Shown here: piece after piece, positions 47,641 through 59,776 of the stretch
How positions within the stretch are numbered: position 1 is the first letter of the stretch
Layout: every line of letters begins with the position of its first letter
From: Micropterus salmoides
Taxonomy: Eukaryota > Chordata > Actinopteri > Centrarchiformes > Centrarchidae
Reading direction: 5' to 3'
DNA length: 64,000 bases
Assembly (NCBI RefSeq): GCF_014851395.1
Contig: NW_024040817.1
Span: 22,192,269 to 22,256,268, forward strand
Position numbers and translations under genes: made by a program
The notes under the pieces: generated by a model
Told to the model about the DNA's origin: nothing
Database searches by the model: none
What the model saw: the letters and a program-made list of their open reading frames with translations, nothing else

Positions 47641-48512
47641 TGAAATAGATACTTGTTGGACTGTCTGTTTCAGAAAGTTAGTTATTTTTCATTCATTTAT
47701 AGAATCTGAAGATCAAGAGGTCAGTATCATGGGTGGGGGGATTGTGTTAAAAAAATACAGGTGTCTTTATGGTTGAACTACATCAACACACATAATTTGA
47801 TGTATCTGTCCGCAGAGCTGTTTTACCTAGTGCCGATGTAAAACCCAGCTTGGATTCCAGAGGTAAATGCATTAGATCAGGTAGCTCTGGGATAGCAAAG
47901 TGATCTAATTGCAGATTGGCTTAATTATGTTCATATCAACTCTACAAGGATCAATAGGAAGTTGTGGTATCCCAGAATCCTAGCCATTGTCAAACACATC
48001 TATTGTCACCAAAACCATTGTATCTACCCCAAGGCTGACTGTGCTCATGATCATTTAACCTCTTATATTTAAACTTACTCTGATTACAACAACAAGCTAT
48101 TGACAGACCCTGCTGACTTGAAGTTGAAACTTTCTTTGAAACCTAGGCAATAGAATTTCCTGATGAGACATGCAGAATAAAGGAGAGAAGACTTCAGAGA
48201 GACAAAAAAGGAGACTGCCTTTCTCTGGTGGGTTTCTCTGAGAAGCTGTCAGAGAGGGGGACCCTGGGAGGAGGAGCAGAAGATCACTCCTGTCCCTCCA
48301 GGCTACAGAGGGATGAAGGATGGAGAGACAAAGGGATGTGTAGTTTGGTTAGAAGAAGATTATGTCAGGGCAGTAGAGGCTGAGGAAGAGCCTTGACTAA
48401 TTATAGTCATCTATTACAGACACAATTAAAACCTGGCTAATTTACTGCAGGCCGATGCTCGCACACCCAGCTGATTTATACCAGAACTCAATGACACCCG
48501 GAGGACATACTT

Positions 48513-48553
<41 letters not shown>

Positions 48554-49999
48554 GATTTGCATGAAGGAAGGTACGCACTGATATGTTTCCTCTGTTTGTA
48601 TTTTAAAATATTCCATAGGTATATAAGCTATGTTGACATGTGTCCAAGTGTGTTACTGCACAAAGACTCAGAAAACTTGTAACACCTCTGAGGTTAAAAG
48701 TGTTCACAATAAAGCATTTTCATAGGAGAAATTATGACTTGTCTTAAGGCCTGGTCAAACGATTCATTTAAAATGACAATATTTTATGGACAAATTAATT
48801 AATTTGAGTGGAATAGTTGCAATCAGTGGATTTGCTTGTGGCGGCACACAAATTCACACCATCAATAGCAAGTCATCTTGACAGTGTCAACATTTGAGGG
48901 AACAAAGAGCCCAAAATGGGGAGGCTATTGCTTATCAGCTATGTTCCACCATCCACTTTTATTTACGCCTCCTCTGTCAGAGTATAAACTGTTCCACAAG
49001 AGAGGGATGGTTCTCAGTTATGACACAGGAGTCAATGAATACATCTTTTAACTAAACTGTGAACTTTGTTCTTGTTAGTAAATGAAGCAGTTAGCAAACT
49101 TGTTATCTTGGAGAGCTTTTTCCCTCTCCAGTAAAACTCTTTACTGAATAAATGTATGTATAATCCTGAGAACAAAATGCCTAGGGGGAGGAAACATCAC
49201 AGCGCAGTGAAAATAAAAAGGATTGTTAGCTTTAGAATGTCCCATTGGAAAGTGTATAATTAGTTAGCTTGCCAGCTAGTTACTACTAGCATCGCATCAT
49301 CAAGCTTCTAAAACAAAATACTTTGGGAATTGCTTTTCTGGTGTGACGGGGCATTCAGCAGGTGTAGCAGAGGTGTGATTAATAAGACAGGCTAACGATA
49401 GTAGCATGCACAAAACCAGGACATTGCAACTGACTCAGGTAAATGGAATGCAGCAATTGTTAATGTTATTAAATTACCCCTGCTTTTCCTGACATGACAT
49501 ATGACATCCAAATGCGACATCAGAAACATTTCTTTCATCTTGTCACGCGCTTAATTCTTTTTTACATGTCTCGAATGCTACCTGTTTTTCTCCAGCCCTT
49601 CCTTTTGTTACACCACCATCACCCTCCAACAAAACATCACTGGCCCCAACACTTTGAACCGTGAGTAATGACTTGGTAGTCGCTTTGTGTCAACCAACCC
49701 TCACACAAAACTACAGGATAGATCAAAACACACAGTGTGTGAAGGAGAGGGGGGGGGGGTCAAAAATACATAGTGAGAAAGGGAATTATGGATCTAGGGG
49801 GAGAAAAGTAAGAGTGGAAGAGAGAAAGAGAGAGAGCAATATGTCAGCAATTTTGTTGGACCTCTAATAAAGGTGTTGGGTTGCTGCAGCAACCAGGCTC
49901 CGCCTCCTGTCGTGATAGGCCATGTCTGTCTGCATTTGCTCCTCCTTTGAATATATCAATCAAGCCAAAATCCTGACATGACACCCGCCCATATGGGTG
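47641..49999. other. Intergenic region, no gene recognised
   Basis: A CA tract lies at about 48520-48549 and a G run near 49748. A purine-rich block covers about 48175-48350. No coding exon was recognised. Confidence 0.45.
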
Positions 50000-50015
50000 G
50001 CTCTGCCAATAGAAA

Positions 50016-50017
<2 letters not shown>

Positions 50018-50057
<40 letters not shown>
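50018..50057. repeat. (CT)n microsatellite
   Basis: About twenty CT units with one TTT interruption. Confidence 0.95.
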
Positions 50058-51230
50058 AGATAGCAGCCCTCAGGTGATGCGGCGCTTTAAGGGTTAAGTC
50101 GGCAGAATGCTGGATCTCTGCAGAGGTGACAGATGCTTCCTATCCCACCCAGCACCACAGGGGAACCGAAGACACTCAGCATACCAATGAGCCACCGTCT
50201 GACAAACACACACACATATACACACACATGCATCCATATACATGCAAGCATGCACACGCAGGCATAAATATCCATATGTGAACACAAAGAGATCACAAAC
50301 GTACTCAAACACACGCACACACCCCAACATATGCATATGCTCGGACGCATACACTTTATACCTGCTGGTGTAGGCTATATAAAATATGTCATATTTATGA
50401 TAATCATCTGCATGCACATCATTTGAACATCTTCCTGCTTTGTGCGACTGGCGCTAAAACAAATAGATGTGTATAGGTTGCCTTCCAGCGGGAGTCAGGC
50501 AGATGTGATCCTTTGTCTGAACACATGACCTGCCACGGAAGGCCACTGCACACAGCTATACAGTAGCAGGCGCACACACTCAGATAAATGCACACATGCA
50601 TGCAGATAAATTCAAACATATGGTACAAACACAGTATTATGCACACAAGCAGACGCGTACACGCGCTATAAAAGTGACAGCTGTCATTATGATGGAACAC
50701 TCGGAGAAGGGGAAGTGAAGGCTTAGCTACCGCTCAACATGGTGTCGAGAAGACCTGCTATTCATTTTCAGCTTAATATGTTCCAGTCCATTGGAAAAAC
50801 ATTGCAGCATATAATGTAAGCAATTTCATATGCGCACACCACCTCTCACAGCTTTCTCTCTGAAGCACCCGGCAAAATGAAGAGACCAGATTTAGCTGAT
50901 GGTTGACTGACTTCAAAAATAACACACAGTCCAGGAGTGTGCGTGATTATGTCTGCATGGTTTTGTGTGCGTCTGCGTAAAAGCATTTGCATTTGAATTT
51001 AAATGGCTCCGCGCATGTGTGTATATGGTTTATTTGAATATGTGTGTGTTAATTAATGTGGTGCCATCCATGTCTCTGTTATGCCTCTCTGCACATCTCT
51101 ATCGCAGCATCTCTTGATTGTGGTGTTTATCCACCAAAGCAGCAAAGATGATCAGCAGAGTGACACTGGATGAATGTCTCTACCATCACAGATGCAAATA
51201 GGATATAAACACACAGCACAGACAAACACT
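50058..51230. other. Intergenic region with dispersed CA-rich DNA
   Basis: Imperfect CA/TG-rich sequence gives Cys/Val or His-rich spurious ORFs on the minus strand (50087-50700). No gene was recognised. Confidence 0.45.
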
Positions 51231-51233
51231 TTT

Positions 51234-51270
<37 letters not shown>

Positions 51271-51451
51271 TATCCGGCGTTGCCATTGGAGAGACCAAGT
51301 CATTCCCTTTTTAAAAACAAAACATTAGTTTATGCGTGCACGCACGCACATTGCCACATGATGAATAAAATCCTCTTTCTTGCTTACAAAAATGCTCACA
51401 CGCACACAAGCACACACACACACGCACACACACACGCACACGCACACACAC
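51234..51451. repeat. (CA)n microsatellites
   Basis: CA runs at about 51234-51266 and an imperfect CA/CGCA run at about 51400-51451. Confidence 0.9.
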
Positions 51452-51648
51452 ACAGGCACAGTGAGCCACAGACGGTCCCCTAGCATCTTTATATGGGTAA
51501 ATAAATGGTGTGCTTGGCAGTGGGTAAATGCATGTGCTCTCAGCCTGCGGGCCCAGATGGCAGCCCAGTCGTTTGCTTTACCTTGTTTTGTTTAATTACT
51601 ACAATCAACTCTCTATTTCTTCAATTAATCACCACCAACCTGTTCCAT

Positions 51649-51649
<1 letters not shown>

Positions 51650-51691
<42 letters not shown>
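51650..51691. repeat. (CT)n microsatellite
   Basis: About twenty CT units ending at CGTGCAC. Confidence 0.95.
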
Positions 51692-51694
<3 letters not shown>

Positions 51695-51899
51695 CACAAA
51701 AGTCACAAAGGCTACACAGCTTTGTGCACACATGGCAAATAAAGACATGTTAATATTAACAGAAACCACAATGAGGGCGTTAATGTAAATGCCACATCCA
51801 CACACACACGGCTGTGTCAAGCTATTAGCATTTTAAACGATTCAACTTCATAAGAACTTTATATGAAAGAAAAATTAAATAAGCAGAAAACAAGCTGGG

Positions 51900-52330
51900 C
51901 TGTGGCACACAGTGATGGGATGGAGAGATGGAGAGGTTGAGGAGTGGAGCACCAAGGCAGCGTGGAGGTGTCTGACAGCAGCCGGGCACACGAGAATAAC
52001 GGGGCGGAAAGCACTTCATTACGTCTTTTTATTCCGTTATAATCACCGCACGGCCATCACTCCTCGCGACACCGGGACCCAGGCACTGACACGAGGATTG
52101 ATGCACCGGAAGCGCGGGGCTCCTGCAACACAATAAACAACACCATTAACCAACGTGGCCCAGTCGACGCCGTAAACAGTTCATATTAATTATTGTCTGC
52201 CCGAAGCGCGCCTCCACGTTGCATTTAACCCGCCCTAATATGACGACAGCCAAGAAGATTGTCAATTATAGTTTTATATGTAGATGATCACGGATGCAGG
52301 TTTAGCAGCTTGTAATAGAATTAGATAGAA
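51900..52330. other. Complex CpG-bearing stretch
   Basis: Moderately CpG-rich unique DNA (ATAACGGGGCGGAAAGC, CACCGGAAGCGCGGGG, CCAGTCGACGCC, CCGAAGCGCGCC). No ORF with coding character. It could be a regulatory block; no promoter signature was identified. Confidence 0.25.
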
Positions 52331-52496
52331 TCAATTTGAAATACAAAGCGAGGCAGAGATGAATTGATATACAAGAAGGCCCAAGTAATTTCATCATCAA
52401 CCAACGAGGTACATTTAGTCCAAGTAAACGCTTTTGAAATTGTCTTTGTTCGAGTAGAGCACTTTTGAGAGGGTCTTATGTCAGTATTTTGTGTAG

Positions 52497-52497
52497 G

Positions 52498-52553
<56 letters not shown>

Positions 52554-52566
52554 GATGATGATGATG
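52497..52566. repeat. Compound (TTG)n-(ATG)n microsatellite
   Basis: About nineteen TTG units followed by four ATG/GATG units. It reads as poly-Gln on the minus strand inside an 87-codon ORF that has no other protein character. Confidence 0.95.
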
Positions 52567-53927
52567 AGGTATATGGGAAATCACTGATGCATCCCTAATA
52601 AAATAGACCTAATCACAGGTTTATTTAGGCTATCAAAACATTACAGTGTTAATTTAGTGAGGAACCTTTCTAAATGTTGATCTCCGGGTCCCTGTGTTGA
52701 GGCTTTGAGAACCAAAATGTGACATTAAGGCACAATAAATGCGTAGCAGGAACTTCATGACAACAAAGCGCCACCTTGCAGGTGGATGAGTGAGGCAGCC
52801 ACTGTTTGTCTTCTACTGCCATCTACAGGTCAATGTGCGGTACATCATCCGCTTTGGCAAAGCTGAAAAATACGTTTCATCTCATCCCTTTGACTATATT
52901 GTAGTTATTATTGGACAGTTGTCTCTCGCGTTTTTGTTATGTCTAACTAAGAAATTAAATTAAATTAATTTCCATCTAGGCCTATATCTTCTTAGGACAT
53001 GCTATATCTTTATTATTATTATTATTAATTTGATCATTTTTATAGGTTTTTAATGTTCCTTCTGTTTTATTAAGCTGTCCTTGGTCTTCTATCTGTCTCG
53101 ATATAGTACGCCTTTTTCACTGAAGACATTTTGACATGTCACAGTGGGAAAATCACAGAAACCACAGAAAATGAAGGATGGGCTTAATTCCATGTAGCAG
53201 CTTTAGTTTCAGGGTCCTGGTATTTTGCAAGCTGGCTCTCAATCACACTGTCATGGCTTACAGGAACACCTGAATACAACGGAGCCATCGTTAATATTAT
53301 TATCAGCACCTGTGCTTTTCCATCTCTGACCAATCAAGATGGCTGCTGTGAAAAGGGCCTATTGTGAAGCACTGTGTACTTTCTGTCAGTAGGCTACTTA
53401 TACTTATACATTAATAGTGAGAAGAAGAAGAAAAGGAAGACAGAAGAAAACAGTACTTCATTTATAACAATGGTCACAATAATCACCACCATAATCTCCT
53501 TTACTGGTTGCCTGTAATGGTGATTACATGGGAACCTCATCTTATATGAATGTTGCACATTGTAAATCTATCTGGGTTAGAGCCTAATTATAGTTGATAT
53601 GTTAATGTGTGATGAAATACCTACATTATTGTATGCATATCAATCAGGTAGAAAGCTTATGAGCGCTTCATAAAATGAACGTGAAAGAAATTATACATAA
53701 TTCAGCTTCACTTCATAGATGACTACAATGTGCTGATATTAATCAAACCGCAGTTATAAGGGTTTAGGGACAGCAAAGTTTACTCTGGATGTAAACAGTC
53801 CTTGGACAGTAATTCTTGCAAGGAGAGGAAGGCGCCTCTGTAAACAGGGATTAGCAGCATGCGTCTATCAAAACCAACATCATTTAAAATATTTTATGCT
53901 GTTCACTTAGTTTTATGGTCACACACA
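52567..53927. other. Intergenic region, no gene recognised
   Basis: AT-rich, short ORFs only, with a short (TTA)n tract near 53012. Confidence 0.45.
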
Positions 53928-54143
53928 GGGCGGCTGTGGCTCAGGAGGTAGAGCGGGTTGGCTGTTAATCGGAAGGTTGGAGGTTGCATGTCGAAGTGTC
54001 CTTGGGCAAGAATGCTGAACCCCGAGTTGCCCCTGGTGGCTGTTCTGCCAGTGTATGAATGTGTGTGGTGAATGCAGATGTAGTGTAAAAGCGCTTTGAG
54101 TGGTCAAAAAGACTAGAAAGGCGCTATACAAATTACGGAGCAT
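53928..54143 (+). mobile_element. tRNA-derived SINE, copy B, lacking the B box
   Basis: Same family as 34893-35160: GGCTGTGGCTCAGGAGGTAG head, GTCCTTGGGCAAGAATGC body and GACTAGAAAGGCGCTATACA tail. Relative to copy A it lacks about 23 bp that include the B box. The missing segment lies between two GGTT tetranucleotides, pointing to a microhomology deletion. Confidence 0.85.
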
Positions 54144-55020
54144 TTACATTTACACATGATAAAACAGACTTGTTGTCTGTAATGATTTACAAGCCTACCT
54201 CCCCACCAAGCTCCGGGCAAAGGTATTTTCTGTGTGAACTCTGACCTCATGGAGCAGCAATATTCAGAGAAAATATAGGCAAAGGATTGGCCTACTCAAA
54301 CTCCTTTATGTAATCAAAACCATAAAGAGTGAAAGCCATTCAAATGGAATGTCAACGAGAAAGAGCATTAAAGCTGAAGCTCATGTTTACTCAGGGCTCA
54401 GAGCACATTCCCTGCTTACATTCATTACAGCACAGTGATGTCAGGAGGAAACAATGCAGTGATTTTGTGTCACTCCATCTTCAAAGTGATTGTGTCTATT
54501 CTCAGATGGATTGAATAACAGGGATGAGTTTTTTGTTTGCTGGTGTTATAAACAAACTGTAAAATGATTCAGGGCAGAGATGCATCTCTGGCCATCTGGG
54601 AAACACTATCCCTCATACTATTAACACGATCTGTAAATATTGTGATGTTGGAACTGGTGAAAAAGCTCATGTCAAACATTTTTTTGAGCAGAATGAGAAG
54701 GGTGATGACAGCTTACATTACGAGATGCTGGTTAGTTCCTCCCTGGTTATGTATTCCCTCTGAAATCTACTTCATTGATTCATAGTTAGAAACTGCTTTA
54801 TGCAGCATTAAGAGAGGGAAATTAGTGTTGATATATTTTTGTTGATATATTTTTTCAATAGAAGGTGAAATACTGCCACAAAATGTATCGTAACTATCGT
54901 AAAGACTCTTTGTCTTTGGCCAACATTAGTGTGTTCAACTCTGTCCAACATAACATGGCCTTGGCCTACATGTGCAACCCACAGTAATAGGCAGTAACCC
55001 CCACCTTCTCTGCTTTCTTC
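54144..55020. other. Intergenic region, no gene recognised
   Basis: AT-rich with a direct repeat TTGATATATTTTT at about 54827-54852. No gene was seen. Confidence 0.45.
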
Positions 55021-55024
55021 TCTG

Positions 55025-55077
<53 letters not shown>

Positions 55078-55103
55078 CACGCACACACACACACACACAC
55101 ACA
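55021..55103. repeat. Compound (CT)n-(CA)n microsatellite
   Basis: A CT run at about 55021-55042 passes directly into CA units with two CGCA interruptions. Confidence 0.95.
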
Positions 55104-55739
55104 TCATACACTTAAAACCTTTTGCCTTTAGCCCTGTTAAACTCAGGATATGAGTCCTGAGTGAGAGCAATAAAACCAGTCCAATAAAATAGCCCTCTGT
55201 TTCTCCTACTCCTGCAGCTCCTTCTGTTCCCTGTACAAGTACTGTATACATGTGTATATGTTGTAGGGTATTTTACTGAATGTAGAGGCCTAGTAAAATC
55301 TATCGATCTAGAAATTATTATATCACATCCTATTGTTCAGATATTGAAACAATAAACAGTTTCACTTTCAGTGAACAGAATTTAAATCTGATCCACAGCT
55401 CACTTGCACATATTTTAGGTGTAGCTCTCATCCGGGCCTCCTCCAGGAGACACGTATCTGTTACAGATACAGGACAGTCTCTAAATGCTGCAATGTAAAC
55501 AAACATGATACATCTACATTAACTTTTAAAGGAATAGTTTCAAAATGACACCAGAGGACTCCAAATACCAACAGGAATATTATGAAAATCAAGAGACAAT
55601 TCATAAACTATAGGCTATACACTATTTTTTATATTATGCTGCAATAATATTACTGTATTTAGTATTATAGATTCTTCGTCAATCCGCTACTGAGTTTGAT
55701 TGCTTGAAGATTGCTGAAGTATTTTGACTACGTATTGGA

Positions 55740-56030
55740 AAACAGACTTTGATGATGTCATTGCGTTTCCAGTCGGTAGATGGCAGACTTGAATGAATAA
55801 TTCTTGCAGGAACAGAAGCGCGCGCCTGGAGATCCAGGGAGCGCGCAGCCGCCGACAGCCTTCCTCCCTGCCTGCTTGGATATTCCCCCTCCGTAATGTA
55901 GTCTCGCCGCCGTGCCGTGCCCGGGTGAAGAGTTCATGATGCGGGCTCGTCGGCGGATGATGCTGGGCCTATGTCAGAGTCTAATCTCATTTTGCAGCGC
56001 GGTGAGATCGACATGTTATATTACTGGAAT
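55740..56030. promoter_or_regulatory. CpG island, orphan promoter candidate
   Basis: A dense CpG cluster in AT-rich DNA, with GCGCGCGCC near 55818, GCGCGCAGCCGCCG near 55842, CTCGCCGCCGTGCC near 55906 and CGTCGGCGG near 55948. A CRE-like TGATGTCA lies at about 55752. It has the size and sharp edges of a vertebrate gene-start island. No known gene was recognised downstream. Confidence 0.5.
55936..56001 (+). other. Possible first coding exon at the CpG island
   Basis: From ATGATG the frame reads MMRARRRMMLGL then CQSLISFCSA and meets a consensus donor GCGCG|GTGAGA at 56001 in phase 0. A basic stretch followed by a hydrophobic stretch would suit a signal anchor. Unspliced, the frame ends after 37 codons. 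A candidate downstream exon at 57302 (after GTGTTTACAG) has no recognisable homology. The coding status is unproven and the gene is not identified. Confidence 0.2.
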
Positions 56031-57749
56031 CAGTGAGGGGACCTAAAGAAAGCATGCCAATAAACAAAAGTAACGGGCCGGCCCTCATTTATAACTATTA
56101 GGAACACTTAACCTTATGGTTAGGTTATGGTTATAGATAAATCCACTCGCCATTTACTGCAACGTTTTATTGAGAGGCTACATACTGAATCATCGATATT
56201 AGATTTTAAAAATAACAGATATTTTATTGAGCCTATTTGCATCTTTTACTGTCCACTGCAACTTATGATGAAATAGTTCTCATGGTTACACAGAGAGAGA
56301 GAGAGAGAGAGAGAGACAAATTCAGATGCACTTATGCACAGTTATTTCAATGTTAATGTAGGCTACTGTTGATAAACCTTAAAAACTCACTCTGCAATAC
56401 TAAGTGCACCTGTTCCCTTTTTTCCCTTCAAATAAAAAAGCTGGATTGTGTCGCCATCACACACACACACACAAAGCTACAAATTGTACCATGGTGTCAG
56501 AGCCAAACTGGGTTTGCTGTGTCCTTCAGTGTAAAGATGCACTTGAATGATAATGTCCAGTAGGAGCACTGTGTAATTATAATGACCTATCTCCTCTGAG
56601 TTATATCAGGATTTGTCCATATGAATCAAGTTTGTGCATTATATACATACATTTAGGATGATAAAGTCTACTTTTTGTGTTGCATCAGAGGTGTTTTGTG
56701 GTATGTGTTGTTATGCAGTGGAAAGAGGTGAAATTGCTTCAGTTTAGAGAGTAGCCATCTGTGCTCATTGTGATTGCAGATTGCATAAGAACAGAAGCTT
56801 GGGTGTAATGCCCTGTAGTCAGATAGATATATCAGATTTTGATGCATTATGTTTTTGTCAGAGAACGACAAACCATTGCACAACAAACATGACGGATTAG
56901 TGCGAAAGGGGAATAAGTGACATTCTAAAATATGTGCATCACACGTCATTTGAAAGCTCTTGTTGAACTCCCCCACAGAGTCAAAAGAAAATATTTGCAA
57001 AATATGTAGGGTCAAATCCAAAAGACTGAAGTCTCAAAGCATTGGACATTACTGCACTTACAGTAATAGATTTATTTTTTTCTACTCTCTATTAAAATAT
57101 AAATGTGTTATTTTGAGTAAAGCAGAAAAAATATTTAGAAGCCTTTATGATTATGAAAAAGTCACTGCTTCTTTCCCTATAAATCATTGATAAATCAATA
57201 ATATGTGATGCTTTGCGTCTACATGTAAATTACCCACTAATAAGAACAAAAGCTGTTTTGCAATTTGTGACAACTTTGTACTTGCTTATTTTGTGTTTAC
57301 AGTGGCTGAGGTATCACAGAGGAGAGAAGAACAGCAGAAGAAGAGGATCTTCAAATTCAGTGTGAGTTTCTGCTGTTCCAAATTTTCACCAGTAGTTGGC
57401 AGCAGAGGACTAAAACTGTAGATCATGGCTTCAACCCGAAAACTCATTCACACCTCCACTGCTGCTAACATCGCTTGCATTTTCATCTGTTTTGGCACCT
57501 CATATATGCTACCAAGTTGCATATATTGTTCATGCAACTAATTTATTTGAGAGCATGTGTTATTATCCTGAGAATTGATTGCAATGATACTGTGTTTACA
57601 CTTAAACAACTATGCAAGTTAAGCACAGGAAAATACAATTTGGAGTGTAATAGCAGAAAAAGAAGGCTTAAAAACATTGATGATACAGTAAGTAATATAT
57701 TTTCTTATAGACACTGCACATTGCACCTCTATTCCACTTCTTCCCTAAT
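56031..57749. other. Region downstream of the CpG island
   Basis: AT-rich, with a (GA)n tract at 56290-56314. One splice-like block lies at about 57302-57361: a polypyrimidine-poor AG acceptor, then a purine-rich stretch, then a GTGAGT donor. No recognised gene. Confidence 0.35.
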
Positions 57750-57767
57750 GACCCCCCCCCCCCCCCT

Positions 57768-57805
<38 letters not shown>

Positions 57806-58041
57806 AACACAAACACATACACACAAAAACCAACAGACACTAAAGGCTGTGCTGCATGTGTCACCAGTCTGACCCAGACTGCACTTCCTGCTCACCAGAC
57901 AACTATCGCCCTGTAGTGACACACACACACACACACACATTGGCAAGAGAGCTGACACCAGATGGAGTTGCTGACATAGACAGAGCTGATAACGGGGTTA
58001 CCCTCATCGTTCCCACTTACGCCCTGACGACTATGTGCCTC

Positions 58042-58075
<34 letters not shown>
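57750..58075. repeat. Poly-C and (CA)n microsatellites
   Basis: A C run at about 57750-57766, CA tracts at about 57770-57800, 57919-57940 and 58046-58074. Confidence 0.9.
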
Positions 58076-58080
<5 letters not shown>

Positions 58081-59060
58081 GCGCGTTATCTGTGGTCATG
58101 GGCCCCTGCTCGCGTCACACTGCTGTCCCCTTATCAGCACCTCTTCGCCCTGAGCTGTATTGCTCATCCTCTTGAGAGAGACACAGAGACAGTGAGACAG
58201 ACCTAGTGTGTGTGTGTGTGTGCGTGCACATAGTAGGTGTGTTTTTGAAGAAAGGGGTAGAAGCGATGGAGGGAGGAAGTGTGAAAAGATAGTGTGGGTG
58301 CAGAGGGCAGCAGACAGACACCCAGCCTGGCAAGAGAGGCATTGTGAGAGAGGACAGCGAGTGAAACTGCAAAGGATGTGTGGTCTGATTGTTGAGGCGA
58401 AAGTGTTGCCAGCCAGATGTGCTACACCTCTGTATCTCTCCATCAGTTTTGCTCTAATTCTGTCTCTCCGCCTCTCTGCAGCACATTGTGCTTGGTCTTT
58501 TCTCACTAACTTTGACTCCTGGCCCTTTGCTCGGCTCTGTATCCTTCCTGCTGCAGGGCCCCTTCTGCCTTCACTCATTACCACAGCTGCTCTCACTCAT
58601 CTGGTGTGTCCTTGTCTCTTTTTCTGGAACCATCTCTGCCTTAACAGTTGAAGGAAAAACATGGAAAGCAAGACATTAGGAAATAGAGCAGCTGTGCTGC
58701 TTTATTGGGGGACCGAATAGGAAGTTATAAGTTGCATGGGTATGTTATGTGCAAAAAAAACAAACTTTTACACCCCTGAGATCCTGCCTGTCTCACCCCC
58801 CCTCTAAACCTCCCGCCTCTCTCTGACCATTTAGCTCTAACAAGTGCTCTTATAGTTAATGAAATTTCCCTGTCTCTGCTCAAATTTCAGCGATTAATCT
58901 TACTGTGCCTACCCCCACTTCTCATCCTCTCACCTCTTAATAGCATCCCCTCTCCTCCTTCCCTCAAAGAAACAAGAATTCCTGCCTTCCTCTCTCCCAT
59001 CTCTTCTCTATCTTTCCCTTTCTCTCCTCTGTCTCTGTCCCCCCTATTTTAATTTGCTTG
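58076..59060. other. Intergenic region with overlapping long chance ORFs
   Basis: ORFs of 147 codons (+, 58208-58651) and 166 codons (-, 58096-58596) overlap on opposite strands. Neither has a recognisable domain, and both pass through TG/CA repeats. Confidence 0.4.
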
Positions 59061-59077
59061 TGTGTAATCATATGCAC

Positions 59078-59141
59078 AGGAGAGGAGGACGAGGAGGAGG
59101 AGGAAGAGGGAGAGGAAGAAGAAGAGGAAGAGGGGGAGAGC
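59078..59141. repeat. Polypurine (GGA/GAA)n tract
   Basis: About sixty nearly uninterrupted purines made of GAG, GAA and GGA triplets. Such mirror-prone tracts can form triplex DNA. The Ser-rich minus ORF across it is an artefact. Confidence 0.85.
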
Positions 59142-59159
59142 TTGGCCAACATTTGCCTA

Positions 59160-59580
59160 AGGCTCCGAAGCCTGGATCGATGAGTGGTCTTAAGTTTATC
59201 TGATTTTTATCAGCGGAGCCGACAGGGGGGCAGGTCGATGGGCTGTGCCCGCGTCAAGTTGACCTTTTCAGGGACGACGGCGAGAGAGCTCCCCCTGAGA
59301 CCTCCACGGTCCCCTGTCACCGTCTGACTGGCACAAGTCTGTTGCGCTCAACAACAAAGTCTGCAGAGACGTCTATATCAGCGCTCGGCGCGCCTGACAG
59401 GGCCTGGCTGTTGTATTTATAAACTGTCCTTTGGCCGTGACACTTTGCCAATGATCGGGCCATAATTTATGCAGGCAAATCTCCTTGGTGCAAAAATGAA
59501 AGCTAATAGAGTCATTAGCCGTTAATTCGAGCCGGGATACCTTGTATAAATTGGCTTACTTTGTAAAGCCCTCCCCTGAT
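59160..59580. promoter_or_regulatory. Candidate conserved non-coding element
   Basis: The longest complex, repeat-free, balanced-GC block of the right flank, lying directly between a polypurine tract and CT-rich DNA. It contains AACAACAAAG (SOX-like), TGTATTTATAAAC, CATAATTTATGC and GAGTCATTAGCCGTTAATTC, that is, several homeodomain cores. No ORF. This is the strongest enhancer-like block in the window by texture. Confidence 0.35.
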
Positions 59581-59737
59581 AATAACCCACCACTCCTCAC
59601 CCCACCACCCTCCCCTTGTCTCTCTCTTTCATCTCTCACCCAGACCACAGCATAACATCACACACACTCTGGGCGCACACATTATTTTAGTGCTTAAATG
59701 GTTGATGGTGTGTGTTTGTTTAATGGGGAGTGAGACA

Positions 59738-59740
59738 GTA

Positions 59741-59773
<33 letters not shown>
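59738..59773. repeat. (TG)n microsatellite
   Basis: About seventeen TG units. Confidence 0.95.

Positions 59774-59776
<3 letters not shown>

Noticed and set aside
52020..52130. CpG-bearing stretch as a second gene promoter
   Set aside because: CpG density is lower and edges less sharp than at 55.8 kb, and there is no exon-like sequence downstream.
52321..52584. Poly-glutamine ORF on the minus strand
   Set aside because: It is the translation of a TTG microsatellite; the flanking residues have no protein character.
58096..58651. 166-aa minus and 147-aa plus overlapping ORFs
   Set aside because: They overlap on opposite strands, include microsatellite peptides, and show no recognisable protein family.
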